64,000 nucleotides of DNA from NCBI RefSeq assembly GCF_014764365.1, contig NZ_CP061718.1, positions 4,144,011-4,208,010 on the forward strand. The letters are read 5' to 3'. A model generated the notes under the pieces. It had not been told where the DNA came from. It ran no database searches and was given only the letters and a program-made list of their open reading frames with translations. Made by a program: the position numbers and the translations under genes. Shown in pieces: positions 35,312-44,852 of this stretch. The DNA comes from Roseococcus microcysteis (GTDB lineage Bacteria > Pseudomonadota > Alphaproteobacteria > Acetobacterales > Acetobacteraceae). Position 1 is the stretch's first letter; every line of letters begins with the position of its first letter.

Positions 35312-36589
35312 TCAGCGGTTGGCCAGATCCGCCAGGACCTGGGCCAGCACGCGGGTGCCGGCGGCCAGGGCCTCGGGGGTGGCGTATTCGGAGGGGTGGT
35401 GGGAGACGCCGCCGCGGCAGGGCACGAAGATCATCCCCGTGGGGCAGAGCGGCACCAGGAATTGCGCGTCATGGAAGGCGCCGGAGGGCAGGCGCATGTG
35501 GCGCAGCCCCTGGGAGGCGGCGGCGGCCTCCACCGCATCCGGCACCACGGCGCCGAAATCCGCCGGCACGGCGTGGAAGCGTTCGGTGACGCGGGCGGTG
35601 CAGGTGCGCAGCGCCGCCTGGATCACGCCTTCGATCGCATTGCCGCGTGCCTGCAGCACGGCATTGTCCGGGTGGCGGAAATCAATGGTGAAGCGCGCCA
35701 GGCCGGCCACGGAGTTGGAGGTGTTGGGCTGCACCTCGATGCTCGCCACCGTGAAGCGCAGCACATCGGCGGGGTCGTGCATCAGCGTGTTCAGCGCTTG
35801 GATGGCGCGCAGCATGTCCTGCACCGCGTCCTTCCGCATCGCGAGCGGCGTGGTGCCCGCGTGGTCGGACTTGCCCATGATGTCCACGACGAACCAGCGG
35901 CTGCCCTGGATGCCGGTGACGACGCCGATCTCCATGTCGCGCGCCTCCAGCAGGGGGCCCTGCTCGATATGCGCCTCGACATAGGCGAAGGGGGCCTGGC
36001 CCTCCACCACGCCGAGGGGGCGGCGGGGGATGTCGGATTCGCTGTCCAGCAGGGCGTTCAGCGCCTGGCCGAAGGGGATGCCGTCGCGGTCGGTCACGCC
36101 GTCCCAGGTTTCCGGGGGGGCGAAGCCGGCATAGGCCATGCTGCCCATGCAGCCGGGGGCGTAGCGGCCGCCTTCCTCATTGGTCCAGGCCACGACCTCG
36201 ATGGGGCGCTTAGTCGCCACGCCCGCCTCGCGCAGCGCGCGCACGGCCTCGAAGCCCGCGATCACGCCCCAGATGCCGTCGAACCGGCCGCCATTGGGCT
36301 GGCTGTCCATGTGGCTGCCGGTCAGCACGGGGGGCAGCGACGGGTCCGTGCCCTCATGCCGCAGGAAGAGGTTGCCCAGCCGGTCCACGCTGGCGCTCAG
36401 CCCGGCCTTTTCCGCCCAGCCCAGCAGCAGGCGGCGCGCCTGGCGGTCGAGGTCGGAGAGGCAGGGGCGGTTCACGCCGACATGCCCGTCCGGGTCGGTG
36501 AAGCCGCCCAGCTCGGCCATCGCCATCATGTCCTGCCAGTGGCGGGCCTGATCAACGGCGGCGACGAGGTTCGGGGCGATGGGCGGCAT
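35312..36589 (-). CDS. M20-family amidohydrolase (allantoate amidohydrolase/carbamoylase type)
   Basis: A 425-residue dimetal hydrolase of the hydantoinase/carbamoylase family. Metal-binding motifs are [16 protein letters not shown], the Glu pair in [15 protein letters not shown] and His in [12 protein letters not shown]. The dimerisation domain has [15 protein letters not shown] and the final ligand is in [10 protein letters not shown]. Such enzymes hydrolyse allantoate or N-carbamoyl amino acids with ammonia release. Divergent uraH and puuD make allantoate the most attractive substrate, but motifs alone cannot separate it from N-carbamoyl-amino acids. Confidence 0.85.
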   Translation of the reverse strand: MPPIAPNLVAAVDQARHWQDMMAMAELGGFTDPDGHVGVNRPCLSDLDRQARRLLLGWAEKAGLSASVDRLGNLFLRHEGTDPSLPPVLTGSHMDSQPNGGRFDGIWGVIAGFEAVRALREAGVATKRPIEVVAWTNEEGGRYAPGCMGSMAYAGFAPPETWDGVTDRDGIPFGQALNALLDSESDIPRRPLGVVEGQAPFAYVEAHIEQGPLLEARDMEIGVVTGIQGSRWFVVDIMGKSDHAGTTPLAMRKDAVQDMLRAIQALNTLMHDPADVLRFTVASIEVQPNTSNSVAGLARFTIDFRHPDNAVLQARGNAIEGVIQAALRTCTARVTERFHAVPADFGAVVPDAVEAAAASQGLRHMRLPSGAFHDAQFLVPLCPTGMIFVPCRGGVSHHPSEYATPEALAAGTRVLAQVLADLANR

Positions 36590-36724
36590 CTGCGGTTTCC
36601 TCAGGCGGATGGTGGCGATTAGGGCCGCAGGCCTGGGCAATCAAGCGCAGCCCCGGCATTGCTGCCATCACCGGGCGCTTGCCAGAGGCGCCCCGCACGG
36701 CTCTATCGAGCGGCCGATTCACGT

Positions 36725-36744
36725 CTTCGGTGATTCCACCGAAG
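36725..36744. promoter_or_regulatory. Inverted repeat, candidate operator upstream of uraH
   Basis: CTTCGGTG and CACCGAAG are perfect 8-bp arms around a 4-base centre, 43 bases before the uraH start. About 20 bases upstream TTGCCA (36679) and TCTATC (36702) are 17 bases apart, a possible but weak promoter. The position would suit a regulator of urate catabolism acting on both divergent genes. Confidence 0.45.
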
Positions 36745-36786
36745 CCGATCGGACGCTATCCTGCATTGCAACATCGAGGCACCCCC

Positions 36787-37134
36787 ATGGGCCGGCTTTC
36801 CACCCATGTCCTGGACACCGCCCATGGCCGGCCCGCCGCCGGCATGGGCTATGAGCTGCACCGCGTCGAAGGGCAGGCGCGGCACAAGCTGGCGCAAGGC
36901 GTCACCAACGCCGATGGCCGCACCGACGCCCCCCTGCTGGCCGGCGACAGCTTCGCCCCGGGCCGCTACGAGCTCAGCTTCGAGGTCGCCGCCTATTTCC
37001 GCGCCCAGGGCGTGACCCTGCCCGAGCCCGCCTTCCTGGACGTGGTGACCCTCACCTTCGGCATGGCGGAGGGGCATTACCACGTGCCCCTGCTGGTCTC
37101 GCCCTATGGCTACAGCACCTATCGGGGAAGCTGA
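36787..37134 (+). CDS. uraH: 5-hydroxyisourate hydrolase
   Basis: A 115-residue transthyretin-like protein that hydrolyses 5-hydroxyisourate, the product of urate oxidation. The family N terminus [20 protein letters not shown] and the C-terminal YRGS tetrapeptide are both present, as are the catalytic His in the N-terminal motif and in [16 protein letters not shown]. It is followed after three bases by puuD, so oxidation and hydrolysis are encoded together. Confidence 0.95.
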   Translation: MGRLSTHVLDTAHGRPAAGMGYELHRVEGQARHKLAQGVTNADGRTDAPLLAGDSFAPGRYELSFEVAAYFRAQGVTLPEPAFLDVVTLTFGMAEGHYHVPLLVSPYGYSTYRGS

Positions 37135-37137
37135 GGG

Positions 37138-38331
37138 ATGGAATTCGACGCTGGCTACCTGGCCGAATGGGCCAATCTGCTGCTGCGCTGGCTGCACATC
37201 ATCACCGGCATCGCCTGGATCGGGGCGAGCTTCTACTTCATTGCGCTGGACAACAGCCTGGACCCGCCGGCCGATGGCAACAGGCTGGTGCGCGGTGAGC
37301 AATGGTCCATCCATGGCGGCGGCGTCTACTACAAGCGCAAATACATCAACGCGCCGGAATCCCTGCCCGAGAAGCTGCACTGGTTCAAATGGGAAGCCTA
37401 CTGGACCTGGATGAGCGGCTTCGCGCTGTTCGTCCTGATCTACTGGGGTCAAGCCAGCACCTATCTCATTGATCCCGCCGTGCTGAACCTGCCGGTGTGG
37501 CTGGCCATCCTGCTCTCGGCCGCCATGCTGGTGGCGGGCTGGGTGGGCTATGACCTGCTCTGCCGGTCGCGCTTCGGCGAGAACGAAACCAAGCTTCTGG
37601 CCGCCGGTGCCGCCATGCTGGTGGTGGCGACGCTGATCGCGACGCACCTGTTCTCGGGCCGCGGGGCCTTCCTGCTGATCGGCGCCATGACGGGCACCAT
37701 CATGGTGGCGAATGTCGCCATGGTGATCATCCCCGGCCAGCGGAAGATGGTGGCCGCCATGCGCGCGGGCCAGACGCCCGACCCGAAATACGGCGCCTGG
37801 GGCAAGCAGCGCAGCGTCCACAACACCTATCTGACGCTGCCCGTGCTGTTCCTGATGATCAGCCCGCACTACCCGCTGATCTACCAGCACCATCTGAACT
37901 GGCTGCTGCTGATCCTGCTGGCGCTGGCGGGCGCGCTGGTGCGGCAATTCTTCGTGCTGCGCCATTCGGGGCGGCAGAACTGGGCGCTGCCGGCGGGCGG
38001 CGCGCTGGCGGTGGCGTTGATCTTCGTGATCGCCGCACCCCGGCCCGACCCGCGCTTCGCGGGCGTGGAGGCGCCACCCTTCCAGGAAGTCCAGGCGCTG
38101 GTGGCGAGCCACTGCGCGCAATGCCATGCCGCCCGCCCCACCTTCGAGGGCATCGCCGTGGCCCCCAAGGGCGTGATGCTGGAAACGCCCCAGCAGATCC
38201 GCCGCTGGGCCGCCGCCATGCGCCAGCAGGTGCAGAGCGAGGCCATGCCCCCCGGCAACCTGACCGACCTGACGACCGAACAGCGCGCGCAGATCATCGC
38301 CTGGATCGCGGCGGGGGCAAGGCTGGAGTAG
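37138..38331 (+). CDS. puuD: Membrane-bound urate oxidase PuuD with cytochrome c domain
   Basis: A 397-residue urate hydroxylase with about eight membrane helices. The first region (LLLRWLHIITGIAWIGASFYFI) is typical and retains conserved histidines. The C-terminal domain (from about residue 318) is a cytochrome c with the haem attachment site CAQCH and an axial Met candidate in SEAMPPGNL. Electrons from urate would pass to the respiratory chain rather than forming peroxide. It is in an operon with uraH. No OHCU decarboxylase gene (uraD) lies in the window. Confidence 0.92.
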   Translation: MEFDAGYLAEWANLLLRWLHIITGIAWIGASFYFIALDNSLDPPADGNRLVRGEQWSIHGGGVYYKRKYINAPESLPEKLHWFKWEAYWTWMSGFALFVLIYWGQASTYLIDPAVLNLPVWLAILLSAAMLVAGWVGYDLLCRSRFGENETKLLAAGAAMLVVATLIATHLFSGRGAFLLIGAMTGTIMVANVAMVIIPGQRKMVAAMRAGQTPDPKYGAWGKQRSVHNTYLTLPVLFLMISPHYPLIYQHHLNWLLLILLALAGALVRQFFVLRHSGRQNWALPAGGALAVALIFVIAAPRPDPRFAGVEAPPFQEVQALVASHCAQCHAARPTFEGIAVAPKGVMLETPQQIRRWAAAMRQQVQSEAMPPGNLTDLTTEQRAQIIAWIAAGARLE

Positions 38332-38333
38332 CC

Positions 38334-38489
38334 GCGTCTGATCGTCGCCGGCGCCAGCCGGCGGCGTGAATCAGCCGCGCGGCAAGCGTCTGATCGCCGC
38401 CGGCGTCAGCCGGTGGCGTGAATCAGCCGCGCGGCAAGCGTCTGATCGCCGCCGGCGCCAGCCGGTGGCGTGAATCAGCCGCGCGGCAC
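38334..38489 (+). repeat. Three tandem 52-bp repeats, each with hairpin potential
   Basis: Copies run 38334-38385, 38386-38437 and 38438-38489 and differ at only a few positions. Each contains CGCCGCCGGC, a 4-base loop and GCCGGTGGCG, a near-perfect stem, plus the self-complementary GCCGCGCGGC. The array sits between puuD and a convergent gene, so it may stabilise or end transcripts. An open frame that starts inside it is not convincing as a gene. Confidence 0.85.
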
Positions 38490-38514
38490 GCCTCCGCCCC
38501 CGCGGTTCGGATGC

Positions 38515-39441
38515 TCAGGCCGCTTCCTGGGCCTGGCGGGGGAAGATGCAGACCGCCGCCTCCAGCTCGATGCTGTCCTCATCCTCCATGCGAAGGGCGA
38601 AGTGGCGGCCGGGGAGGGCGACCCCCAGCTGATCCACCTTGTGGATGATCTCAAGGATCCTGCCATCCTGCTGCGGCGGGATGCGATGGAGCCTCTCGAC
38701 ACGCTCGGCCTCGTCGGAGGTGATCCGCACCCGGATGGGATTGCCCAGCATGTTGAAGGAGAGGCCCACCATCATGCCATGGGCCGGCAGGCTGAACCGC
38801 GCCACCTCGCCCGGGCGCAGCAGGGTGTAGCGCTGGAGGCGCAGGCTGGACTGGCGCTCGATCACCTCGGCGCCTTCCGCCTCGAAGCGCGGGGCGGCGA
38901 AGCTTGGCGGCCGCTCGACGAAGGGGCCGGGTGCCACGTTCACCACCACCGACATCAAGGCCTTCATCATCGCCCCGCTGAGGGCCGGCCCGAGATGCAT
39001 GGTGTCCTGCATGTCGAAAGGGCACACGCCGTCCTCGACCAGCTGGTAGCCATCCACCACCGGGATGCCGCGGGCCCTGGCCTCCACGAGCCGGGCCGCG
39101 CGGGCCGCCTGGGCGATGTCCTGGATGGGGGTTTGCGGCGTGATGAGCAGCACGGGCACGATGCCGCGGGCCCGCAGCCAGTCCACCATGTGCCACAGCA
39201 CCAGGCTGCTCACGCCATCGCCATGCTGCCAGATCTGCCCATTGTCCGCGGGGTCCATGGCGAGGTGCGTCACCCCCGCCAAATCCGCGCTGGAAAGCAT
39301 GTAGGGCAGCAGGGCGGAGGGCGAGCCGCCCAGGCCCACCGCCTCCACCGCGAAGGGCGGCGCCATTCCGCGCAGGACGGCGGCGAAGCCGTCATGCTTG
39401 ATGGTGTTGCTCGTGCCGATGATGAGAAGCTTGCGCTGCAT
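38515..39441 (-). CDS. SGNH/GDSL-like hydrolase family protein
   Basis: A 308-residue protein. The N terminus (KLLIIGTSNTIKHDGFAAVL) resembles SGNH block I with GTS instead of GDS. A later DTMHLGPALSGAMMKAL resembles block V (D-x-x-H). An Asn lies in DPADNGQIWQ. No signal peptide is visible. The C-terminal 120 residues look beta-rich and are not assigned. SGNH proteins act as esterases or on surface glycans. The altered block I makes catalytic activity uncertain. Confidence 0.55.
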   Translation of the reverse strand: MQRKLLIIGTSNTIKHDGFAAVLRGMAPPFAVEAVGLGGSPSALLPYMLSSADLAGVTHLAMDPADNGQIWQHGDGVSSLVLWHMVDWLRARGIVPVLLITPQTPIQDIAQAARAARLVEARARGIPVVDGYQLVEDGVCPFDMQDTMHLGPALSGAMMKALMSVVVNVAPGPFVERPPSFAAPRFEAEGAEVIERQSSLRLQRYTLLRPGEVARFSLPAHGMMVGLSFNMLGNPIRVRITSDEAERVERLHRIPPQQDGRILEIIHKVDQLGVALPGRHFALRMEDEDSIELEAAVCIFPRQAQEAA

Positions 39442-39527
39442 GGCGCAGGATTAGACGTGGCGCGCGGGGCCTGCAACGCAATCACACATGGCCTGTCCCC
39501 GCCGCCACATCCATGGGCCGGGCAGGC

Positions 39528-41195
39528 TCAGGCCAGCACCGCCCGCGCCTCCTCCACCACCCCCGCCAGCGCCCCCGGCGCGAAGGGCGAGGCGAGCCCC
39601 GCCGAATCCACCAGCCCCGAGAAGGGCAGGGAGCCGCCCCGCCCGCACAGCGCCACATAGGCCTCCAGCGCCGCCGCCGCGTCGCGGCGTGAGCGCTGCC
39701 AGAACTGCATGGCGCAGCACAGCGCCAGCGCGTAGTCGATGTAGTAGAAGGGCGCGTTGTAGATGTGCTGCTTCGCCTGCCAGCGCCCGCCCTTGGCCGG
39801 GTAGGCGAGGTCGCCGTAATCCGTCCAGGGCATGTAGAGGCGTTCGAGGCGCTGCCAGATGGCGTGGCGTTCGGCCGGCGTGGCGTCGGGGTTGGCGTAG
39901 ACCTCGTGCTGGAAGTGGTCCACGCAGGCGCCATAGGGCAGGAAGGCCAGCGAGCTGATCAGGTGCATGCGCCGGAACCGCTCCGCCGCATCCTCGCCCA
40001 CCAGGTGATGAATGCCCGGATGGGTCAGGAATTCCAGGCCCATCGAATGGATCTCGGCCGATTCCATCCCGGGCCAGAGCTGGTCTATCCCCGGCAAGGC
40101 GCGGCTCTGCCAGCATTGGAAGGCATGGCCCATCTCGTGCGTGAAGACGCCGATGTCGTGGTGCGTGCCGTTGAAGTTGGCGAAGATGAAGGGCGCGCCC
40201 TGGCTGGGGAAGGAGGTGCAGAAGCCGCCGCCGGCCTTGCCCGGGCGGTTCTTCAGGTCCAGGAACCCGCCCGCCGCCATGCCGCGGAAGAAGGTGCCGA
40301 GGCGCTTATCCATCCCGTCGAACATGGCCTGCGCCGCGGCCAGCAGCGCGTCATGGTCGCCGAGCGGCTTGGGGTTCCCGGCGGGGTCTATCAGCGCCTC
40401 GTCCCAGAACCGCAGCCGGTCCCAGCCATGGGCGGCGCGGCGCGCCTCCAGCAATTCGGCCACCAGGGGGACCACCCGCGCCACGATTTCCTCGCGGTAG
40501 CGCGCGACCTCCGCGGGCCCGTAGTCGAGGCGGCGCATGCGGCGGTAGGCCAGGGCGGTGAAGCTCTCATCGCCCAGCTTCCGCGCCATGCCGTGCCGCA
40601 GCTTCACAAGCTGGTCGTAGATCGCGTCCAGCTCCTCGCCATGCTGCGCGAAAAAGCCCCAGCGCGCGGCCTCCGCCTCATGGCGGCGTTCGCGATCAGG
40701 GTGCTCGGCATGGGGGGCGAGGCCGGAGAGGTTCACCTCCTCGCCGCCCACGCGCAGCTTCGCCCCGGCCAGCAGGGCGGTGTAGCGGGCGGAAAGCTTC
40801 GCCTCCTCCTCCAGATCGGCCGCGATCTCGGGGGCGAAGGTGGTGATGTCGCAACGCCACAGCGCGGGCGTGTGCGCGCCGCAGATTTCGGCGACGAGGG
40901 CCAAATCCACCTCCGCCAGCACGCGGCGCTTCATCGCCGTCTCATGCCCCTGCACGACGGGGGCGAGGGCGTCGGCATATTCGCGCTCGGCCTTCGCTTC
41001 GGCGTCCGTCGTGTCCTGGGCGAAGCGCAGATGGGCCAGCGCCATCCAGCCATCCACCTCGCGCCGCAGGGCGTCCCATTCGCGCAAGGTCACCTCGGGT
41101 GCGGCGGCGAGCGCCGCGTTCAGCGCCTCATAACGCGCGGCCAGGGTGTCGCGGTCCGGCCGCGGGGCGGTGATGTCGGAAAAGCGCAGTTCCAT
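39528..41195 (-). CDS. M3-family oligoendopeptidase
   Basis: A 555-residue zinc metallopeptidase of the M3 family (PepF/M3B-like). The HExxH motif is in GVFTHEMGHAFQCWQSR and the downstream Glu ligand in ESAEIHSMGLEFLT. YALALCCAMQFW and YYIDYALA near the C terminus are typical of the B-clade peptidases. It cleaves short peptides in the cytoplasm. The ATG at 41195 was chosen; a far longer open frame continues through the neighbouring gene but is a shadow. Five bases separate it from the dienelactone hydrolase stop. Confidence 0.9.
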   Translation of the reverse strand: MELRFSDITAPRPDRDTLAARYEALNAALAAAPEVTLREWDALRREVDGWMALAHLRFAQDTTDAEAKAEREYADALAPVVQGHETAMKRRVLAEVDLALVAEICGAHTPALWRCDITTFAPEIAADLEEEAKLSARYTALLAGAKLRVGGEEVNLSGLAPHAEHPDRERRHEAEAARWGFFAQHGEELDAIYDQLVKLRHGMARKLGDESFTALAYRRMRRLDYGPAEVARYREEIVARVVPLVAELLEARRAAHGWDRLRFWDEALIDPAGNPKPLGDHDALLAAAQAMFDGMDKRLGTFFRGMAAGGFLDLKNRPGKAGGGFCTSFPSQGAPFIFANFNGTHHDIGVFTHEMGHAFQCWQSRALPGIDQLWPGMESAEIHSMGLEFLTHPGIHHLVGEDAAERFRRMHLISSLAFLPYGACVDHFQHEVYANPDATPAERHAIWQRLERLYMPWTDYGDLAYPAKGGRWQAKQHIYNAPFYYIDYALALCCAMQFWQRSRRDAAAALEAYVALCGRGGSLPFSGLVDSAGLASPFAPGALAGVVEEARAVLA

Positions 41196-41200
41196 CGCGC

Positions 41201-41902
41201 TCAGCCCAGATGCTTCACGAGGAATTCCGCCGTGCGCCCATTGGCGATGGTGGCCGCCCGCGCATCCCAGGCATGGCCGCCCATGCGGGCGAAGGCGTGG
41301 TCCACGCCCGGATAGACATGGGCCGTGATCTGGGGGTGGCCCTTCACCCCGGCCAGGATGGCGGATTGCGCCTCGGGCGGGACGAACTTGTCCTTCTCGG
41401 CGATGTGCATCAGCAGCGGGCGCTTGATCCTGGGCGCGTCGTCCAGCATCCCCTCGATGCCCACGCCGTAATAGCTGACATGGCATTCGGCATCGGTGCC
41501 CACGGCGGTGCGCCAGGCCATGCGGCCGCCCAGGCAGAAGCCCATGGTGCCTACCTTGCCATTGCTGCCGGGCAGGGCGCGGGCGGCGGCGATGGTGGCG
41601 GCCAAATCCTCCAGCCCCTTCATCTGGTCGAAGCCGTTCATCAGCGCGAAGGCGCGTTCCCACTGCGCCTGGCCGGCATCGGGGTCCAGGTCCACATTGG
41701 GTTCCTGCCTCCAGAACAGATCGGGGCAGAGGGCGATGAAGCCCATATCGGCCACCCATTCGGACAGCGCGCGCATGGCGGCGTTCACGCCGAAGATCTC
41801 CTGGATGAGCACCACGCAGCCCGCGGGCTCGGATTTCGGGCGGACCAGAAGGGCGTCGAAGCGGCCGGTTCCGTCGGTGGCCTGGATGGAAAGGCTGGAC
41901 AT
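41201..41902 (-). CDS. Dienelactone hydrolase family protein
   Basis: A 233-residue alpha/beta hydrolase. The triad is visible as Cys in MGFCLGGRM, Asp in AEKDKFVPP and His in GVDHAFAR, the DLH arrangement with a cysteine nucleophile. VVLIQEIFGVNAAMRAL near the N terminus is also characteristic. Substrates of such proteins range from chlorodienelactones to other lactones or esters; no aromatic degradation genes surround it. It precedes the M3 peptidase on the same strand. Confidence 0.88.
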   Translation of the reverse strand: MSSLSIQATDGTGRFDALLVRPKSEPAGCVVLIQEIFGVNAAMRALSEWVADMGFIALCPDLFWRQEPNVDLDPDAGQAQWERAFALMNGFDQMKGLEDLAATIAAARALPGSNGKVGTMGFCLGGRMAWRTAVGTDAECHVSYYGVGIEGMLDDAPRIKRPLLMHIAEKDKFVPPEAQSAILAGVKGHPQITAHVYPGVDHAFARMGGHAWDARAATIANGRTAEFLVKHLG

Positions 41903-41952
41903 GGTCGGGAACTCCCTTGGCGTGTCGCGTGGTTACGGCCATTTAAAGACCG

Positions 41953-42645
41953 ATGCAGCGTCGTGCCATGATAGCCGCCCTAGCGGCGCCCGCCATCGCC
42001 CTGCCGGGCCGGGCGCGAGCCGCCCTTTCCCTGGAGGCGGCGCTGGTCCAGGCCGGCTGGACCCATGCGCCCTATGACGGGCTGACGCCGGCCCGCTTCC
42101 GCGCCACCCCGAACGGCGTGGCCATCGAGGGCGTGGCGGCGGGCAGCTTCATCTGGCGCCGCACGCCTGGCCAGGCCGCCTGCCTCACCTGGCGCTGGCG
42201 GGTGGACCATGGCCCGCCGCCCACGGATTTGACGCGCCGTGGCGGCGAGGACCGGGCCATTTCCCTGACGGTGGGTTTTTCCGGCTGGCCGGCGCGCGCC
42301 TCGCTCTGGCAGCGCACCCAGCACGCGGTGGCCCAGGCGCGGGCGGGGGACCACCCGCTGCCGCGCTCGGCGCTCATCTATGTCTGGGGCGGCACGGGGC
42401 GGGAGCCGGCGTCCTTCTACAGCCCCTGGATGGGCGGCCTGGGCAAGGTGCGCGTGCTGCGCCCGGCCGCCGCGCCCACCGGGCGCTGGTTCGAGGAGCG
42501 GGTGGACCTCGCCGCCGACTGGACCGAAAGTTTCGGCGGCCCCCCGCCACCCCTGCAAGAGATTGCCATCGGCACCGATACGGACGACACCGGTGCGCGC
42601 GTCTCGGCCATGGTCGAAAACATCCGTCTCACCTCCTGCGGTTAG
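41953..42645 (+). CDS. DUF3047 family exported protein
   Basis: A 230-residue protein with an N-terminal export signal (MQRRAMIAALAAPAIALPGRARA). The mature part has LTWRWRVDHGPP, RGGEDRAISLTVGF and ALIYVWGGTGREP, the pattern of DUF3047, whose function is unknown. It lies 12 bases before a flavin reductase gene on the same strand and diverges from the dienelactone hydrolase. Confidence 0.75.
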   Translation: MQRRAMIAALAAPAIALPGRARAALSLEAALVQAGWTHAPYDGLTPARFRATPNGVAIEGVAAGSFIWRRTPGQAACLTWRWRVDHGPPPTDLTRRGGEDRAISLTVGFSGWPARASLWQRTQHAVAQARAGDHPLPRSALIYVWGGTGREPASFYSPWMGGLGKVRVLRPAAAPTGRWFEERVDLAADWTESFGGPPPPLQEIAIGTDTDDTGARVSAMVENIRLTSCG

Positions 42646-42657
42646 GAACCGAACCCG

Positions 42658-43146
42658 ATGCCCATCGAGCGCCAGCAATTCCGTGATGCCATGGCCCGCC
42701 TGCCGGCGGCGGTGAACATCATCACCACGGGCGGCCCCGCGGGGCGTGGCGGCTTCACGGCCAGCGCGGTGTGCAGCGTGACGGACAGCCCGGCGACCCT
42801 GCTGGTGTGCATGAACCGCACCGTCTCCTCGGCCGAGCTGTTCCGGGCGAATGGCACGCTCTGCGTGAACACGCTGTGCGGCAGCCAGGAGGAACTCTCG
42901 GGCATCTTCGCGGGCGCCACGGGCGTGGATGGCGAGGCGCGCTTCGCCTTCGGCACCTGGTCACCCATCATCACCGGCGCGCCGGCGCTGGAGGGCTGCC
43001 TCGTCGCCTTCGACGCGCGCATCACCGACATGATCGAGAAGGGCACCCATGTCGTGATCTTCGCGGAGGTGGAGGCGGTGAAGATCGGCGGCGCGGACCC
43101 GGCGCTGCTGTATTTCGCGCGGAACTACTGCCGGGTCGCGGCGTAG
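42658..43146 (+). CDS. Flavin reductase (HpaC/RutF-like)
   Basis: A 162-residue flavin reductase-like domain protein. It has RLPAAVNIITTGGPAGRGGFTASAV, the flavin-binding segment of the HpaC/RutF group, and NGTLCVNTLCGSQEELS. It would supply reduced flavin to a monooxygenase partner. None is adjacent, so the partner must lie outside the window or the enzyme is general. It may be cotranscribed with the DUF3047 gene. Confidence 0.85.
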   Translation: MPIERQQFRDAMARLPAAVNIITTGGPAGRGGFTASAVCSVTDSPATLLVCMNRTVSSAELFRANGTLCVNTLCGSQEELSGIFAGATGVDGEARFAFGTWSPIITGAPALEGCLVAFDARITDMIEKGTHVVIFAEVEAVKIGGADPALLYFARNYCRVAA

Positions 43147-43190
43147 CTCAAGCTTGACGCCCCCTGGCCGGGCGTCGAAACCCTGGTCTG

Positions 43191-44852
43191 GTGAGGAAGC
43201 AAAGCGCACATGGCGGCCGGTGGCCCCAACGGGCCGCCCTGGCCCTCGTTCTCCTGGGCGGCGCGCTGGCGGCGGTGCTGACACTCGGCCCGCGCATCCT
43301 GGACGTGAACGACCTCGGCTGGCTGCTGCATGGCACGCTGGGGCCGGACCCCGTGGCCTACCTCGTCGCCTGGATGTATTTCGCGCCCGCCCCCTGGACC
43401 TGGCCGCCGGGGCGCAACCCCGATTACGGCCTCGAACTTTCCAGCGCCATCTTCTACGTGGATGTCGTGCCGGCAATGGCCTTCCTGGCCAAGGCGCTGC
43501 GCCCCCTGGTCGAGGTCCCGCAATACTGGGGCCCCTGGCTGGTGCTGAGCGCGGCGCTCCAGGCGGGCTTCGCCTGGAAGCTGCTGGGCCTCGCGGTGCG
43601 GGACCCCTGGGCGCGGGCCTTCGGCGCCCTCCTCTTCGCCTGGCAGCCCATGCTGCTGAACCGCATGGGCGGGCATTTCGCGCTGGTCAGCCAATGGGCG
43701 CTGCTCTGGGCGCTGTGGCTCTGCCTGCGGCCCGCGGCACGCGGGCAGACAGCGTGGTGGATGGCCTGCCTGGGCACGGTGGCCCTCCTCAACGCCTATG
43801 TGCTGGCCATGTGCGCGGGGCTCTGGGTCGCGGATTTGCTGGGGCGGCTGTGGCGGGAGCGCGCCTGGGGCGCCGCCCTGGCCCAGCTGGTGCTGGTGCC
43901 GGCGGCCTTCCTCTCCGCCCTCTGGCTCGCGGGCTATTTCACCGTGACGGGCGAGGTGGCGCCCATGGGGCTGCATTACGGCCTGGCGCAGCTCGACCTC
44001 ACCGCCCCCTTCGACAGCACGGCCTGGGGCTGGCTGCTGCCCGGCCTGCCCGGGCTGCGGCATTGGGAGCATGGGGGCAGCTATCTCGGCGCCGGGACGC
44101 TGCTGCTGCTGGCCATGGCGCTGTGGTTCGTGCTGCGCCATGGCGGGGCCTGGGCGGCGCTGCGGCCGCATGCACTGCTGCTGCTGGTGCTGGCGGGGAT
44201 GCTGGCGTTTGCCATTTCGCCCAACCTCGCCGTCGCGGGGCAGGTGTTCCCGCTGTTCGACCTGCCGGGTTTCGCGCGGCGCTTCGCGGACATGCTGCGC
44301 TCCTCCGAGCGCTTCTTCTGGCCGCTGGGCTATGCGCTGATCTTCGCCGCCATCGCCGTGCTGGCGCGGCACCTGGCGCGGCCCTGGCTAAGGGTGGTGC
44401 TGATGGGCGCCTTCGTGGTGCAGGCGGTGGATGTGCAGGCGGGCATGGGGCAGTTCCGCGCCCTGGTCGCCGCCGCGCCCCCCATCGCCGCCGAGCGCCT
44501 GCCCGACCCCTTCTGGGACGAGGCCGCGCGCCGCATCCAGCGCGTCCGCGCCGTCCCCGCCGGGAATTTCGGCGAGGATTGGGAGGAACTCAGCCGCTGG
44601 ACCGCCCCCCGCGGCATCCCGAGCGACGCCGTCTATCTCTCCCGCGTGGACCCAGCGCTGGTCGAGGCGCTGAACGCAAGCGTGCGGGCGGCGCTGGAGG
44701 CGGGGCAGTGGGAGGCCGGCACCCTCTACATCCTGCGCGACGACGCGGTTCGCGCGCTGGTGGAGGCGCGCCGTGATCCGGCGCGCGATTTGCTGGCCGA
44801 GGTGGATGGCATCACGGTCTTCGCGCCGGGCTGGTTTCACCACTCGCCATAG
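43191..44852 (+). CDS. Polytopic membrane protein, DUF6311-like
   Basis: A 553-residue protein with about ten membrane helices between residues 12 and 425 and a soluble C-terminal domain of about 120 residues. The N-terminal region with DVNDLGWLLHG and the loop with PDYGLELSSAIFYVDVVP resemble the DUF6311 group, which in turn resembles GT-C type membrane glycosyltransferases. No catalytic motif is certain. GTG start. It ends overlapping the convergent sulfatase gene by 16 bases. Confidence 0.65.
   Translation: MRKQSAHGGRWPQRAALALVLLGGALAAVLTLGPRILDVNDLGWLLHGTLGPDPVAYLVAWMYFAPAPWTWPPGRNPDYGLELSSAIFYVDVVPAMAFLAKALRPLVEVPQYWGPWLVLSAALQAGFAWKLLGLAVRDPWARAFGALLFAWQPMLLNRMGGHFALVSQWALLWALWLCLRPAARGQTAWWMACLGTVALLNAYVLAMCAGLWVADLLGRLWRERAWGAALAQLVLVPAAFLSALWLAGYFTVTGEVAPMGLHYGLAQLDLTAPFDSTAWGWLLPGLPGLRHWEHGGSYLGAGTLLLLAMALWFVLRHGGAWAALRPHALLLLVLAGMLAFAISPNLAVAGQVFPLFDLPGFARRFADMLRSSERFFWPLGYALIFAAIAVLARHLARPWLRVVLMGAFVVQAVDVQAGMGQFRALVAAAPPIAAERLPDPFWDEAARRIQRVRAVPAGNFGEDWEELSRWTAPRGIPSDAVYLSRVDPALVEALNASVRAALEAGQWEAGTLYILRDDAVRALVEARRDPARDLLAEVDGITVFAPGWFHHSP

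Noticed and set aside
38334..38489. CRISPR array
   Set aside because: The 52-bp units are directly joined with no spacers and there are no cas genes.
38418..38648. Open frame starting within the 52-bp repeats
   Set aside because: It begins in repeat sequence and runs antisense into the SGNH-like gene; composition is not protein-like.
39528..41942. One 804-residue protein joining the M3 peptidase with upstream sequence
   Set aside because: The N-terminal part is a shadow of the dienelactone hydrolase in another frame; the peptidase starts at 41195.
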